This document shows, piece by piece, positions 9,433-19,505 of a stretch of 64,000 nucleotides of DNA. The stretch comes from Candidatus Acidulidesulfobacter diazotrophicus (GTDB lineage Bacteria > SZUA-79 > Acidulodesulfobacterales > Acidulodesulfobacteraceae). How positions within the stretch are numbered: the first letter of the stretch is position 1; each line of letters opens with the position of its first letter. The DNA lies in the NCBI GenBank assembly GCA_004195025.1, contig SGBB01000001.1:62001-126000 (forward strand), read 5' to 3'. The notes below the pieces were generated by a model, which did not search any database, was not told the origin of the DNA, and saw nothing but the letters and a program-made list of their open reading frames with translations. The translations under genes and the position numbers were made by a program.

Positions 9433-9433
9433 T

Positions 9434-9823
9434 TTACGATTTATGTATAAATTTTTGTTTAAATGAGTCTATGCCTTCAACCGCTACCGTAGCAATTAAA
9501 AGATAAAAAACAATAATTGCAAAACCGTTGGCAAGTCTTTCGTTTCCTGCCAGATCAATAATCATAGCTATAAAAAGCACTAAAACCGCACCAAGAGAAT
9601 ACGGAGCCGACAGCCTTGTTTTAAAAAATTCTATCCTATTAAAATATTTTTCCCGTAATATATATTTAACCCATAAACCATACAGGATAACAACAATCAA
9701 TCCGAGCCATTGGAAACCGAAACCTATTTGACCGTGGGCAATTCTGAATATTAAATCCACGGCGAATATAAAACCTATTATATGCAGTATAATAAAAACA
9801 ATATTGTTTAATATATTTTTCAT
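9434..9823 (-). CDS. Small integral membrane protein of unknown function
   Basis: A 129-residue protein with about four hydrophobic segments (roughly residues 5-25, 35-52, 75-92 and 98-115) and few charged residues between them, so probably an inner-membrane protein. I do not recognise the family. It follows the 854-residue protein by only 16 bp, suggesting one transcript. Its stop codon almost touches the ATPase remnant at 9432. It is the last gene of the glycosylation region before trpE. Confidence 0.7.
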   Translation of the reverse strand: MKNILNNIVFIILHIIGFIFAVDLIFRIAHGQIGFGFQWLGLIVVILYGLWVKYILREKYFNRIEFFKTRLSAPYSLGAVLVLFIAMIIDLAGNERLANGFAIIVFYLLIATVAVEGIDSFKQKFIHKS

Positions 9824-9839
9824 TTTATTTTTATGTAAT

Positions 9840-12404
9840 TCATTTTTGCTTAATTTGCTTTCCTGGTTTAATCTTATTTGTTTTATTTAAATTTGATTTT
9901 TTTACATAGTTAATTTTATTATGTTTAATTTTTTCTAAAGATGCGATTTTAATTTTAAAAATTTCGTTTGGTACTTTAGCTATATTATAGTTGCCTTGCT
10001 TAAGATAAATATAAATTTTTTGCGAAATAAAACTGCCGTCGTTTTTAAAAATGTCATTGATTTTTTTCAAAGATAACGCATAATTTTTTAAAAATATTTT
10101 TTTATTATTTAATTTAAATACTGGATCGTTTTTTATAATATGATTAAGCGATGTAATATGCATTTTTGCATAATGAATGAGATAAATATTTTTGTTTACT
10201 CTAAAATTATAGCCGTAAGGTATTGCTATTTGCTTTTGCTTAAAACTGATAATAATTTTATTGACATTTTTCAAGTTAATGTTTTTTAAATTAAGTATAA
10301 AAAAAAGATTATCGTTCAGTAAATAATATTTAACGGGAACTTTAATTTTTTGGGTTTTATTAAAATTAACAAGCAGGCATTGTAATTTTTTAAAGTTTTT
10401 CGCCAATTTTTCATTATATCCACCGTTAATATAAAATCTGATTAAACCGTAACGCATTTTGCTTATATTAATATTTATAAAATTCAAAATAAATCTTCTT
10501 GTGTTATATGTTGTAATATTAGTGACGGGATAAAAAGAATCGTCTACAAGCCCTGAACCTATTTGCTTAATTTTTTTATTTTTCTTTACGATATTAATTA
10601 TTTCTTGGTTCTTTAAAGTTATTAAAGTAAACAATGGTTTTTTTAAAAAACCTGAGGGGTTTAAATTAAAAGAGTTTATAAGTTTTAACTGATTTTTATA
10701 AGTAAATTTGTTTTCAATTAAATTAAAAAAATTTATTTTATCTTCGTTGTATAACTGCGTATTTTTTGAAAAACTTAAAAATTCGGGATATTGCACAGGA
10801 AGGCTTTTATAATAAAAATATCCGCTAATTTTATTTATTTTTTTGTCAAAAGCAAAAATCCTTAAACCTTTTAATACGGGATAGCGTCTGTAATAATGTT
10901 TGCCATGCCAGTAATCGTCGTTATTGCCTCTAACTACAAAAGATTTAGGCGAAGAATTATTCGCGCTAAGATTATATTTTTTTAATATTCCCCTTAAAAT
11001 ATGTTTATGCGCAGGCCAGTATTTATAAAGCTTTAATTTATTAAAATGAACGGATATATAAGTTGTTTTATTGTAATAAGACGTATTTCCGTTAAACTCT
11101 TTTCTTGTTTTTATTCTAACGCCTTTTGAACCGATAGGAATTAAGATATTTTTATAAAAATGCCTCGGTTTATTAAAATACGACAATAAAGGACTGAAAA
11201 AATTTTGTTCCGTCAGATATTTTTTATAAACAAATCTGTAAAAATGTCTAACTATTTTATTTTTAATACTGCCTATATGTTTTATTTTAATATTGTAATC
11301 AACTAAAAATATTTCATTTAATATATTATGAATTAATACCTGTTTTATTATTTTTTTCGAAACAAACGCGCCGTTTTTTTTAGCCTGCCTAATGTTCTTT
11401 AAGAGTATTTTGTTAAACAGTCTGCTTGTTTGTATAAAGCGTGTAAAATATCTTTTATACACAAAACTTTCAAACGCCTTTTTTAAAGGCAGGTAATTTG
11501 GATATATCAAACCTAAATTAATAAATTTAACAGAACCTTTTATTTTTTTATATTTTTTTACGATAAAATAAATTTTAATAATATTAGCGTCTCTCCAGCG
11601 CTTAATTTTTTTATTTTTAAGTATGCCGTAAAGATTTATTAAACCCTTGCTTGGCAAATTAAACCGTCTGGAAAAATAAACTTTGTGTTTAATCTTATAT
11701 TTAATATACGCTTTTACGTATTTTACTTTGCCTTTTATAGTAAATTGCGGATAAAGATATAAAAATTTAGTCAGGCTGACTTCAGGCTTTTTCTTATTCG
11801 GGTTCTTAGTTAGTTCAATGTATCCGTTATTCCTAAATTTTCCCAATTCAGTATAATTTCTAAGCACGTTTTTTACGGGAATGTTAACCGGAGTGTAAAT
11901 AATTCTATCCGGCAAATCAGGATTGGAAAAAGAAACATAAAATAGAACGAAAGGAGAGCTTCCTTTTCCCGTAATTTTCGCTCTATATATTAAATGGCGG
12001 TATCTGTCTTTTTTAAATTTGGCTATATTTTTTTTACTTAGTAAAATTTTAGGCTTATAGGCGTATAAATAATGATGTACAGTTAAATCTTGGAGCGCCT
12101 GCAGGTTTTTAGTTTCGGCAAGTATTCGTCTTTTATGAAAGTAAACAGTTTTTGGTTTAATATAAACCGCAAGCCTGTAATAACCGGATTTTTTTACGCG
12201 AATTATTTTAGATACAACATGATTTTGAATTGCGACATGATGAATCGTCAAAATTTTATAAACCCTGTAAAGAAGAAACAGGACAAGAATAATAGCAAGC
12301 CATTTGCCGATTTTAAGCTTATTTTTCCATAAGTTTAAACCGATGCTAAACAGCGCTGAGAATATCGCCTTTATATCCAAAATTATTTTTTTGTCTATAT
12401 CCAT
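9840..12404 (-). CDS. Large Lys/Asn/Tyr-rich single-pass membrane protein, unknown function
   Basis: An 854-residue protein with a short cytoplasmic N-terminus, one membrane segment at about residues 32-50, and a very long remainder extremely rich in Lys, Asn, Ile and Tyr and poor in acidic residues, so strongly basic. Only one cysteine is apparent. The topology suggests an N-terminally anchored protein facing the periplasm. The basic composition would suit an acidic exterior, but AT-rich coding also drives Lys and Asn up, so this is only suggestive. No domain is recognised. It sits between the 905-residue membrane protein and a small membrane protein, and may act with them in envelope polymer export or assembly. 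Confidence 0.75.
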   Translation of the reverse strand: MDIDKKIILDIKAIFSALFSIGLNLWKNKLKIGKWLAIILVLFLLYRVYKILTIHHVAIQNHVVSKIIRVKKSGYYRLAVYIKPKTVYFHKRRILAETKNLQALQDLTVHHYLYAYKPKILLSKKNIAKFKKDRYRHLIYRAKITGKGSSPFVLFYVSFSNPDLPDRIIYTPVNIPVKNVLRNYTELGKFRNNGYIELTKNPNKKKPEVSLTKFLYLYPQFTIKGKVKYVKAYIKYKIKHKVYFSRRFNLPSKGLINLYGILKNKKIKRWRDANIIKIYFIVKKYKKIKGSVKFINLGLIYPNYLPLKKAFESFVYKRYFTRFIQTSRLFNKILLKNIRQAKKNGAFVSKKIIKQVLIHNILNEIFLVDYNIKIKHIGSIKNKIVRHFYRFVYKKYLTEQNFFSPLLSYFNKPRHFYKNILIPIGSKGVRIKTRKEFNGNTSYYNKTTYISVHFNKLKLYKYWPAHKHILRGILKKYNLSANNSSPKSFVVRGNNDDYWHGKHYYRRYPVLKGLRIFAFDKKINKISGYFYYKSLPVQYPEFLSFSKNTQLYNEDKINFFNLIENKFTYKNQLKLINSFNLNPSGFLKKPLFTLITLKNQEIINIVKKNKKIKQIGSGLVDDSFYPVTNITTYNTRRFILNFININISKMRYGLIRFYINGGYNEKLAKNFKKLQCLLVNFNKTQKIKVPVKYYLLNDNLFFILNLKNINLKNVNKIIISFKQKQIAIPYGYNFRVNKNIYLIHYAKMHITSLNHIIKNDPVFKLNNKKIFLKNYALSLKKINDIFKNDGSFISQKIYIYLKQGNYNIAKVPNEIFKIKIASLEKIKHNKINYVKKSNLNKTNKIKPGKQIKQK

Positions 12405-12519
12405 AATTGATTTATAAAAAAAACCGTATATCGTATTTATATTATATGTATTTGCATCTATATATTTTGTATTTTAAATGCTACTTACTAAAGACTAAAA
12501 ATCAATTTAAATATTATTA

Positions 12520-15237
12520 TTATTTTTTTATATTATTTATATTATTTGTATCAGCTGCATCGTTATTATTTGTATCTTTTTTATTCTTCCTTTTTCTTGT
12601 AGCGTCGTAAATCAAATAAGCTATTATAATAAATAGCGAGGAACCGGAAATAATCAAACCGATATATAACAGCCTCTGAGGCCAATAATCAATTATCAGT
12701 TCAAAATCGACCGTGCCGTTTTTGTTGACTTTGTAATACCGCGGACCCAGCTTTTTAATATAATCAAGATTAATCCACCATGAATTTGAATAGCCGTTTG
12801 CAACAAAATGATATTTGGCGGGCAGGGGTTTTTCAAATAAAGTCTGAAGAATATGTCCATCCGGAATGTTGTCGTTCTGTATAGTTCCGTTAATGTCCTT
12901 GGAAATAAATTTATTGCCTAAAAATGCAATGTTTTTATCAGCATTGGTCTGCTTTAACAAATTATAGGTTTTATTAAAATTATCTCTTGAATAATCAACG
13001 CCTGCTCTTTTAGGATAAATCTGCGGGTAAACATCCCAGCCTTTCAAATACATTAAATTAAAAATAAGAGGAAAGCTTGTCTTTGCATTATGAACTATAA
13101 CCGCGTATTTTGATGGATTAATTTCTTTAAATTCAATAGTCGGAGCGGTAATTTTTTTTACGGTCTCCGATATTTTCAGCGTTTTATCAGAAGCTGGAAT
13201 ATCCAATATTTTATTGGTTAATGAATATTGTTTTGAATATTTATCGGCAATATTGTTTAATTCATAGTTTTTTATTCTTTCGGAATGCCTGTTTTGAGAA
13301 AATAACTTCGCAAATACCGCAGTTCTGACTTTAAAGCTATTTTGCATCGTAATCGGCACCATATAATTGTCCAAATCATGCAATTTTAGCTCATTATTGA
13401 CAAATATTAATTTTTTTGGCATCCAAATCCTTGGAATAAAATATTTATCGGATAGTTTGTATATGTCAAGTTTGCCGAATTTTCTCACTAATTTTAGGCC
13501 ATTTGAAGTATTTAAAATGGAACGTAATTCCGGCTTTGAGATATATTTTAAATATTTGCTATAATTAAAAAATCCTATTTTGTTGCTTTTAGATTGTAAA
13601 ACATCATTTTGTAAGATGACATATTTTGTTGAAGTCATAGCTAAAAAAGATCTTAAATTCTGATAATTATAATCTTGCAAATCATAAAACAAATTGTTAG
13701 AATAATTCATATTAACTGAAAATTCGCTATGCTTATACAATAAATAAAAATATAGTCCTCCGTCATCGTAACCAAAATGCCAATTAAGATTAACATTAGA
13801 ATATACATTTGGTAAAATAAATATATTATAATTTATATCAGTTCTATTAAATAAATTTTTTGCTCTACTATAATAATGTGGAACCTTTGCCAGCATAGTA
13901 ACTTTTCTATTATTAAAATTTGTATAACCATTAAAAATTTTATTAGACCATGCTGGATAAACATACACTACACAAGAGATAAACATTATGAAAAATAAGG
14001 TAGCAATACTTGTTTTTTTTCCAATATTTTTCTCTATAAACTTATATATCATGACTGAACCTGAGCCAAATAAAATAGAAGCGGAAATAATTACAATCAT
14101 TATAAAGTTATAATTATCAATATAAACATAATGATACGGTAAATGTTCTAAAAACCATAATTTAAGATTTCCAAATGGATGATTATAAGCTAAATAAAAA
14201 TAAATACCAATTAAATATAGCAATACAAAACTAAAAAATTTTTTAGGATATTTTATAACAGGAACTAATATTATAAAGGTAATAAAAAATCCTAATAAGA
14301 TGAAAAGTGTGTCTTGATAAGTTTTTTCATACTCGAGATGAAAATACCATAAAGAATTTTTTACTTGCGCATTTCTAAGAATGGTTAAAAGGTTAATACT
14401 TCCCGCAAATCCTTTATATAGCTGGCTAAAACTTATTATAATATTTTTACTGAATGAATATCTATTAAACATCTGATTTAAAAATGGAAATACCCACCAA
14501 CTATTTATTAGAAAAATCATAAAAAGCATCTTCGATAGGTAATTTATTTCTTTTTTCCAATTTAAATTGTTATTTTGTAAAATTAAATAAAAAATAAAAA
14601 ATAAAATAATCCATGATATACAAAAATAAACTGAAAAGAAACCCGCATTAATGACAAAAAGTGAAATAATTAATGACAAAATTAAGGAATAAAAATAAAA
14701 TAGATTTTTATGTTTTAATATTTTTATTAAGCAATAAAGAATAATGCTCATAAACGGAAACATATAAATTACCGCACCTAATAGATAATATATTGTAAAA
14801 AAATTAAATACATAAAATATAGCTGAAACAAAAGCTATAATTTTCTTATCATTGTTATATTCAAATAATTCTAAAATAAATAAATAAAAAAATAATAAAG
14901 AAATAAATATGATTAAATTATATAAAATTATTTGTGCATATTGATAGTTATGACCAACAATGGAAAGAATAAAAGAAAAAATTAAAGCAAAAGGATAAAA
15001 CACAAAACTTAGAGACGATGACATGCCAATATTGTTAGATGAAATTAAATAGCGAGATAGTTTTAATATATATTCTGGAGAATAAAATGCGAGATATAAC
15101 CCCTGGTCGCCAAAAGCAAAAAATGTTCCATTTTTATTATATAACCATATAAATGGAACAAAAGATAAAATTATAAAAACAAGTAGTGGAAATTTATGAT
15201 GGTTTATTTTATTTATTATTTTGTTTAAAATCTTCAT
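12520..15237 (-). CDS. Large polytopic membrane protein, GT-C/YfhO-like
   Basis: A 905-residue protein. The N-terminal half holds about 11-13 hydrophobic segments; then comes a soluble region of roughly 400 residues, and a final membrane segment near residue 865-880 followed by a basic Lys/Asn/Asp tail. A FGDQGLYL loop follows the first segment, as expected for the acidic catalytic loop of GT-C glycosyltransferases, and a late aromatic PLIFNLMYLKGWDVYP resembles the C-terminal region of YfhO-type proteins. I infer a lipid-linked-sugar-using glycosyltransferase or related envelope protein; the exact family is unproven. Confidence 0.72.
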   Translation of the reverse strand: MKILNKIINKINHHKFPLLVFIILSFVPFIWLYNKNGTFFAFGDQGLYLAFYSPEYILKLSRYLISSNNIGMSSSLSFVFYPFALIFSFILSIVGHNYQYAQIILYNLIIFISLLFFYLFILELFEYNNDKKIIAFVSAIFYVFNFFTIYYLLGAVIYMFPFMSIILYCLIKILKHKNLFYFYSLILSLIISLFVINAGFFSVYFCISWIILFFIFYLILQNNNLNWKKEINYLSKMLFMIFLINSWWVFPFLNQMFNRYSFSKNIIISFSQLYKGFAGSINLLTILRNAQVKNSLWYFHLEYEKTYQDTLFILLGFFITFIILVPVIKYPKKFFSFVLLYLIGIYFYLAYNHPFGNLKLWFLEHLPYHYVYIDNYNFIMIVIISASILFGSGSVMIYKFIEKNIGKKTSIATLFFIMFISCVVYVYPAWSNKIFNGYTNFNNRKVTMLAKVPHYYSRAKNLFNRTDINYNIFILPNVYSNVNLNWHFGYDDGGLYFYLLYKHSEFSVNMNYSNNLFYDLQDYNYQNLRSFLAMTSTKYVILQNDVLQSKSNKIGFFNYSKYLKYISKPELRSILNTSNGLKLVRKFGKLDIYKLSDKYFIPRIWMPKKLIFVNNELKLHDLDNYMVPITMQNSFKVRTAVFAKLFSQNRHSERIKNYELNNIADKYSKQYSLTNKILDIPASDKTLKISETVKKITAPTIEFKEINPSKYAVIVHNAKTSFPLIFNLMYLKGWDVYPQIYPKRAGVDYSRDNFNKTYNLLKQTNADKNIAFLGNKFISKDINGTIQNDNIPDGHILQTLFEKPLPAKYHFVANGYSNSWWINLDYIKKLGPRYYKVNKNGTVDFELIIDYWPQRLLYIGLIISGSSLFIIIAYLIYDATRKRKNKKDTNNNDAADTNNINNIKK

Positions 15238-15341
15238 TGTTTAATCTTAATTTTCTTACAAACAATTATTAATATATAATGCAATACGCAATATCTCTAA
15301 TTATAAAATGAGATAGATTACTTTGTGTCATGATTATCCTT

Positions 15342-16826
15342 TTACTTTATCCGTACCTGCTTTAAAAATTCTTTTAAAAGATTTCCTATTTGCAAAAAAT
15401 AATCCTTTTTTTTATGACTTTTGACTATCTGGCTTAAATAACGAGTTGAAAGATAATCTGGCAGAAAAACAAATGGTGAATTATATTTTTTATGATTAAC
15501 TGCATAAAATTTATTGAAGCTCAAAGAATGTTTCGCAAATCTAAATCTCGGATCTTCAACTAGTTTTAAAGGTGTTTCCCCTGTTAAACCATACTCATCA
15601 GAACTTAGATTTAAACCGCTTTTTTTGTAAATTTCTGTTCCTGGATAAGGAGTGAATATATTAAAAGAGGTAACGGAGGGCTTTATTTCATCTAAAAGTT
15701 CTAAAGTATCCTTAATCTCCTCTTCAGTTTCTTCTGGAATATTAATCAAAATATTAGCAAATGTTCGCATTCCAATTTTATGGCAAATTTTAAAAATGTC
15801 TTTTACTTGTTTTATAGTAATTCCCTTTTTAAGTCTTTTTAAAACAGCATCAGAACCAGATTCAACCCCTAAATCAATTTGCATACACCCAGCTTTTTTC
15901 ATCTTAATGATAAGTTTCTCAGATAGATTATTTATTCTAGCAGAACAACCCCATAACAGATTTAATTTTCGATTAATTAATTCATCGCATATTTCAAAAA
16001 CTAATTCACTTTTTAAGGTAAAATTGTCATCAATGAAATAAAAGGCATCTATTAAATATTTTCTTTTAAGTAAATCTATTTCATCAACTACATTTTTGGC
16101 ACTCCTCAAGCGTAAATATTTCTTAGATTCAACAACTTTGCTAAGTTCTGCACTTACACAAAAGGTGCACTGCATAGGACACCCCCTTCCAGCAAGTATA
16201 TAAAATGAGGACAAAAACAAACCCCTGACAGCATATGGATTTGGGGTTGTATAGTACTTCATATCAATTTTGTTATAAGCTGGAAGAGGCATTCTATCTA
16301 GTTCTTCAATTAAATGTCTTGGTTTAGTTTGATAATATTCTCCTGTTGCTTTGTCATAATATCCTATTCCAGATATATCACTAATATTCTTACTTTCTTT
16401 TAATATTGCATTAATTAGGTTATATAAAGTGATTTCTCCTTCACCTATTACAACAAAATCAATAGGGCTATCCTTAAAGAAAAAATCTTTAGGAAATAAT
16501 GTTGGGTGAACACCACCCACAATGACTTTGATATCAGTCTTTTTTTCTTTAATTTTTGTTGCAAGTTTTATAACATCGTTAAATTCAGGAGTATAACAAG
16601 AAATGCCCACAATTCTTGGATTGAATTGACTAATTTGATGTAATATTTCATCGGCAATAATATCTTTGATATATCCACAAACAGGTTCAATTGATTTTGG
16701 ATCAATTATCTCAGTTTTTATGCCGTTTTTTTCAAGAAAAGAGGCAATAAGCATGAGAGATAAAGGTGGGCGGTAATGATTATAAGCCCTCTGCGGTGGT
16801 GACACTAAACATATATCTATCGACAT
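15342..16826 (-). CDS. B12-binding-domain radical SAM protein
   Basis: A 494-residue protein with an N-terminal cobalamin-binding-like Rossmann domain (residues 1-140, including VIVGGVHPTLFP and VIGEGE) and a radical SAM TIM barrel. The canonical cluster motif is Cys216, Cys220 and Cys223 in GRGCPMQCTFC. It belongs to the broad BchE/hopanoid-like group whose members methylate or rearrange unactivated carbons; the substrate cannot be read from sequence. It starts directly at the stop codon of the methyltransferase gene (16826/16827), so the two are coupled. Context suggests modification of a lipid or sugar in envelope polymer synthesis. Confidence 0.88.
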   Translation of the reverse strand: MSIDICLVSPPQRAYNHYRPPLSLMLIASFLEKNGIKTEIIDPKSIEPVCGYIKDIIADEILHQISQFNPRIVGISCYTPEFNDVIKLATKIKEKKTDIKVIVGGVHPTLFPKDFFFKDSPIDFVVIGEGEITLYNLINAILKESKNISDISGIGYYDKATGEYYQTKPRHLIEELDRMPLPAYNKIDMKYYTTPNPYAVRGLFLSSFYILAGRGCPMQCTFCVSAELSKVVESKKYLRLRSAKNVVDEIDLLKRKYLIDAFYFIDDNFTLKSELVFEICDELINRKLNLLWGCSARINNLSEKLIIKMKKAGCMQIDLGVESGSDAVLKRLKKGITIKQVKDIFKICHKIGMRTFANILINIPEETEEEIKDTLELLDEIKPSVTSFNIFTPYPGTEIYKKSGLNLSSDEYGLTGETPLKLVEDPRFRFAKHSLSFNKFYAVNHKKYNSPFVFLPDYLSTRYLSQIVKSHKKKDYFLQIGNLLKEFLKQVRIK

Positions 16827-17759
16827 TTAATCCCCCTTCCTTGTTTTACTGATTATTGTCATAACTTCAGAAGATTTAAACAAAGGTCCAAATAACTTTA
16901 ATAATAATGAAAAAATAAAAATTAATGGCATAAATAATACTTTAATAAACTTATATTTGCTTATGTTTATCGAGTTCATCAAGCTATGATAAAGATCTAA
17001 TGGATATTCGGTAAAAGAAAAAGCAGTATTAATAACTTCAAATTTATTATGATTTAATATCTTCTTAATTGTTGTTGAATCATAATGGTAAAGATGCCTC
17101 GGAGCATCAAGATGAAACCAATGCTTTTTGCTAATTTTAAAACCAAAGCTTTTTATATTTGGTACTGCTATAATGAGTATACCATTATCTTTTAAAACTC
17201 TTTTAATTTCTTGTAGCTCTTTATTTGGCTTATGAATATGTTCTAATACATGCCACATAGTAATAATGTCAAAATAATTGTCCGGAAATTTGCAATCCGA
17301 CAGAGGTTTATTGTATAAATTAATTTTTTTATGTAAGATTGCAGAGCTTAAAGCAAAACCTGTCTGATTTGGCTCAATCCCATATATTTCCCAATTATTT
17401 TTAGATAATGAATTTATAAAGCCTCCACTACCGCATCCAATATCTAATATTTTTCCTTTTTTTAAAAATTGTTCAATATATGTTTTTCTTAAAAACATGT
17501 AATAAGGTTGTAATACTAATTTTTCAATTTTAGATTTGATATTGCTTTTAGGGGAGTAATAATTATCGCTGTAATATTTGTGAATTTCCTTGTTAATAGG
17601 TCTTGGATTTATATAAACTAAGCCACATTTTTTACATTGGGCTAAATCAAACTCTTCATCTGAGATATAAGATGTGCCATGAGTATTTTTAACTTTTATT
17701 AACAGGCTTTCGTTATTTTCATCACAAATTGCGCATTTAATATATTCTAATTTAGCCAT
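16827..17759 (-). CDS. SAM-dependent methyltransferase with N-terminal zinc ribbon
   Basis: A 310-residue class I methyltransferase. Cys9, Cys12, Cys42 and Cys45 form a zinc ribbon of the kind seen in sugar C-methyltransferases and related enzymes. Motif I is ILDIGCGSGGF (residues 104-114), and a WHVLEHI segment is typical of the Methyltransf_11/23 families. A hydrophobic stretch near residue 275-295 could associate with the membrane. It abuts the radical SAM gene with no spacer. Likely target: a nucleotide sugar or polyprenyl-linked glycan, by context only. Confidence 0.87.
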   Translation of the reverse strand: MAKLEYIKCAICDENNESLLIKVKNTHGTSYISDEEFDLAQCKKCGLVYINPRPINKEIHKYYSDNYYSPKSNIKSKIEKLVLQPYYMFLRKTYIEQFLKKGKILDIGCGSGGFINSLSKNNWEIYGIEPNQTGFALSSAILHKKINLYNKPLSDCKFPDNYFDIITMWHVLEHIHKPNKELQEIKRVLKDNGILIIAVPNIKSFGFKISKKHWFHLDAPRHLYHYDSTTIKKILNHNKFEVINTAFSFTEYPLDLYHSLMNSINISKYKFIKVLFMPLIFIFSLLLKLFGPLFKSSEVMTIISKTRKGD

Positions 17760-17901
17760 ATATGTATTTTGTTATATGCTAATGATAGTATTATTTATCA
17801 ATTAGTGTTTTTTTATATTTTTATTCTAACAGTTTATTCTTTATTTCAGTTAATATTGTAATTTAAATTTTTCACAAAGCAAATATAAGTAATTTATTTA
17901 A

Positions 17902-19116
17902 TTATCTATTATATATATAAGGTTTTCCAAAAACCTGTTTATAAATATCATTTGCTCTTTCTTTAAAATCCCAAGTTTTAGCATATTCATAAGCTTCTTT
18001 TGAAAGTTCTTTGTAAAGTTTTTCGTTTTCTAATAAATCAATGATTGCATTGGCAAAAGCTTCTATATCAAAACACGGTATTTTAATAACACCCCTTGGA
18101 TAATAGGACTTTAAAGCCTCAAGGTCAAAACTTATTCCTGGCAATCCAAAGGCCATACCTTCAGCCATGGCCATTCCACCGCTATCAAAAATTGCGGGGT
18201 GCAAAATTATCTTTGAGTTCATAAAAACATCAAACTTTTCATGACCATCTTTAAATCCCATAATTTCAATATTATTATTTAATTGATATTTATTAATTTT
18301 ATATTCTATTTCATCTTTTAATATTCCATCTCCGATTAACGCTAATCTTGCATTATTTTTTTTTTTTACAACTATGTTCCAAATGTCAATAAGTTCCAAA
18401 ACACCTTTCTGCATATGAAACCTTCCTACAAAACAAGCATCATATTTTCTGCCTTTAATAGGAATTACATTCTTAAAATTTAAATACTCATTTGATTGTG
18501 CAATGTCAACGCCGCCTTTTACAACAATAATTTTAGGCAAGTTTTTTTTTCTTGATTTAATTTTTTCTGCTTCTGAATCGCTTGTAACAAATATAAAATC
18601 AGCATATCTGCGAACAATAAACAATGAAGGCTTCTGCATTAACCAATACAATAGACCCTTCAATTTATGCTTTTTTTTATATGGCGTTTCTTTACCAAAA
18701 GGAAAAGGTGCTATAAGATAATAACCAGCAATCCATTTTATTTTTTTATTAATTAATTTAGATAAAAATCCCGGTAAAAAGTCAGGATAGAAATCGGATG
18801 CGGAGTAAATATAATCTGATTTTTTAATAAGATAAGTATATTTTATAATATAAAAAATGCCTTTTACTGATCTTTTTATATTAAATATTGCTAAATTTAA
18901 CAAAGAACCAATATCTCTATTGAATTTTTTATCTACAATAATTTCATTTATGTTATCTGCTATACAATATTTCTGAGCTAAATTATGCGATTCTTCGCAT
19001 TCCAATATAGTAATGTCTAATTTTTTACCCCAATTTCTTATAAATTCAATCCATATTCTATCTCCACCGCTTAAAATCTCACCATTATTATTAATTACTG
19101 AAAATATAATTTTCAT
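17902..19116 (-). CDS. Glycosyltransferase, GT-B fold, GT4-like
   Basis: A 404-residue retaining glycosyltransferase. Seen: a glycine-rich N-terminal loop (LSGGDRIW), a donor-domain FVGRFHMQKGVLELI at residues 229-243, LIGDG, and the EX7E-type region around Glu319 (GGMAMAEGMAFGLPGISFD) that binds the sugar nucleotide. It probably works on the cytoplasmic side of the membrane, adding a sugar to a lipid-linked glycan. The start has no clear Shine-Dalgarno, as for several genes here. Sugar specificity is unknown. Confidence 0.88.
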   Translation of the reverse strand: MKIIFSVINNNGEILSGGDRIWIEFIRNWGKKLDITILECEESHNLAQKYCIADNINEIIVDKKFNRDIGSLLNLAIFNIKRSVKGIFYIIKYTYLIKKSDYIYSASDFYPDFLPGFLSKLINKKIKWIAGYYLIAPFPFGKETPYKKKHKLKGLLYWLMQKPSLFIVRRYADFIFVTSDSEAEKIKSRKKNLPKIIVVKGGVDIAQSNEYLNFKNVIPIKGRKYDACFVGRFHMQKGVLELIDIWNIVVKKKNNARLALIGDGILKDEIEYKINKYQLNNNIEIMGFKDGHEKFDVFMNSKIILHPAIFDSGGMAMAEGMAFGLPGISFDLEALKSYYPRGVIKIPCFDIEAFANAIIDLLENEKLYKELSKEAYEYAKTWDFKERANDIYKQVFGKPYIYNR

Positions 19117-19198
19117 TTTTTTATTTATTAATTACTTAGCCAATTATATTTATATATTGATGTCATTATTTTTATTAATAATTAATTAAGATAAATTT

Positions 19199-19444
19199 TT
19201 AGCATAAAGCATACCGAAAATCGTTGTAAAAATTATTCTTTCTAATATAAAAATTTTCACGGGTTTTTTTAATGGTTAATATTTTTAATTCTTGGTTAAA
19301 ATTTTTTATTATAAAATATTTTGGGAAAATGAAAAAATTATATATTGGAGTGCCAATAAATCTTGCAAACTTATATGCATAACGATTTTTGGCAACAAGC
19401 AATATTAATTTTTCTTCTATTTTTTTATATATAGTTTTTTTCAT
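19199..19444 (-). CDS. Possible small protein of unknown function
   Basis: An 81-codon frame fills much of the 389-bp gap between two glycosyltransferase genes, on the same strand as its neighbours. The product is basic and aromatic-rich (many Lys, Tyr, Phe, Asn) with no clear membrane segment or domain. Only a weak AAGAA-like ribosome site precedes the ATG. It could be a genuine small gene, the stump of a larger decayed gene, or chance in AT-rich DNA. The rest of the gap (19117-19198 and 19445-19505) shows nothing. Confidence 0.35.
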   Translation of the reverse strand: MKKTIYKKIEEKLILLVAKNRYAYKFARFIGTPIYNFFIFPKYFIIKNFNQELKILTIKKTRENFYIRKNNFYNDFRYALC

Positions 19445-19505
19445 TTAATGTTCTTAATATTATAAAAAGTTATATTAATGTCATATCTATACTAAAATTA
19501 ACTAC

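Noticed and set aside
9286-9433. Trp attenuator or leader peptide before trpE
   Set aside because: No tandem Trp codons, no terminator-antiterminator pair and no T-box elements; the coding signal there is an ATPase remnant.
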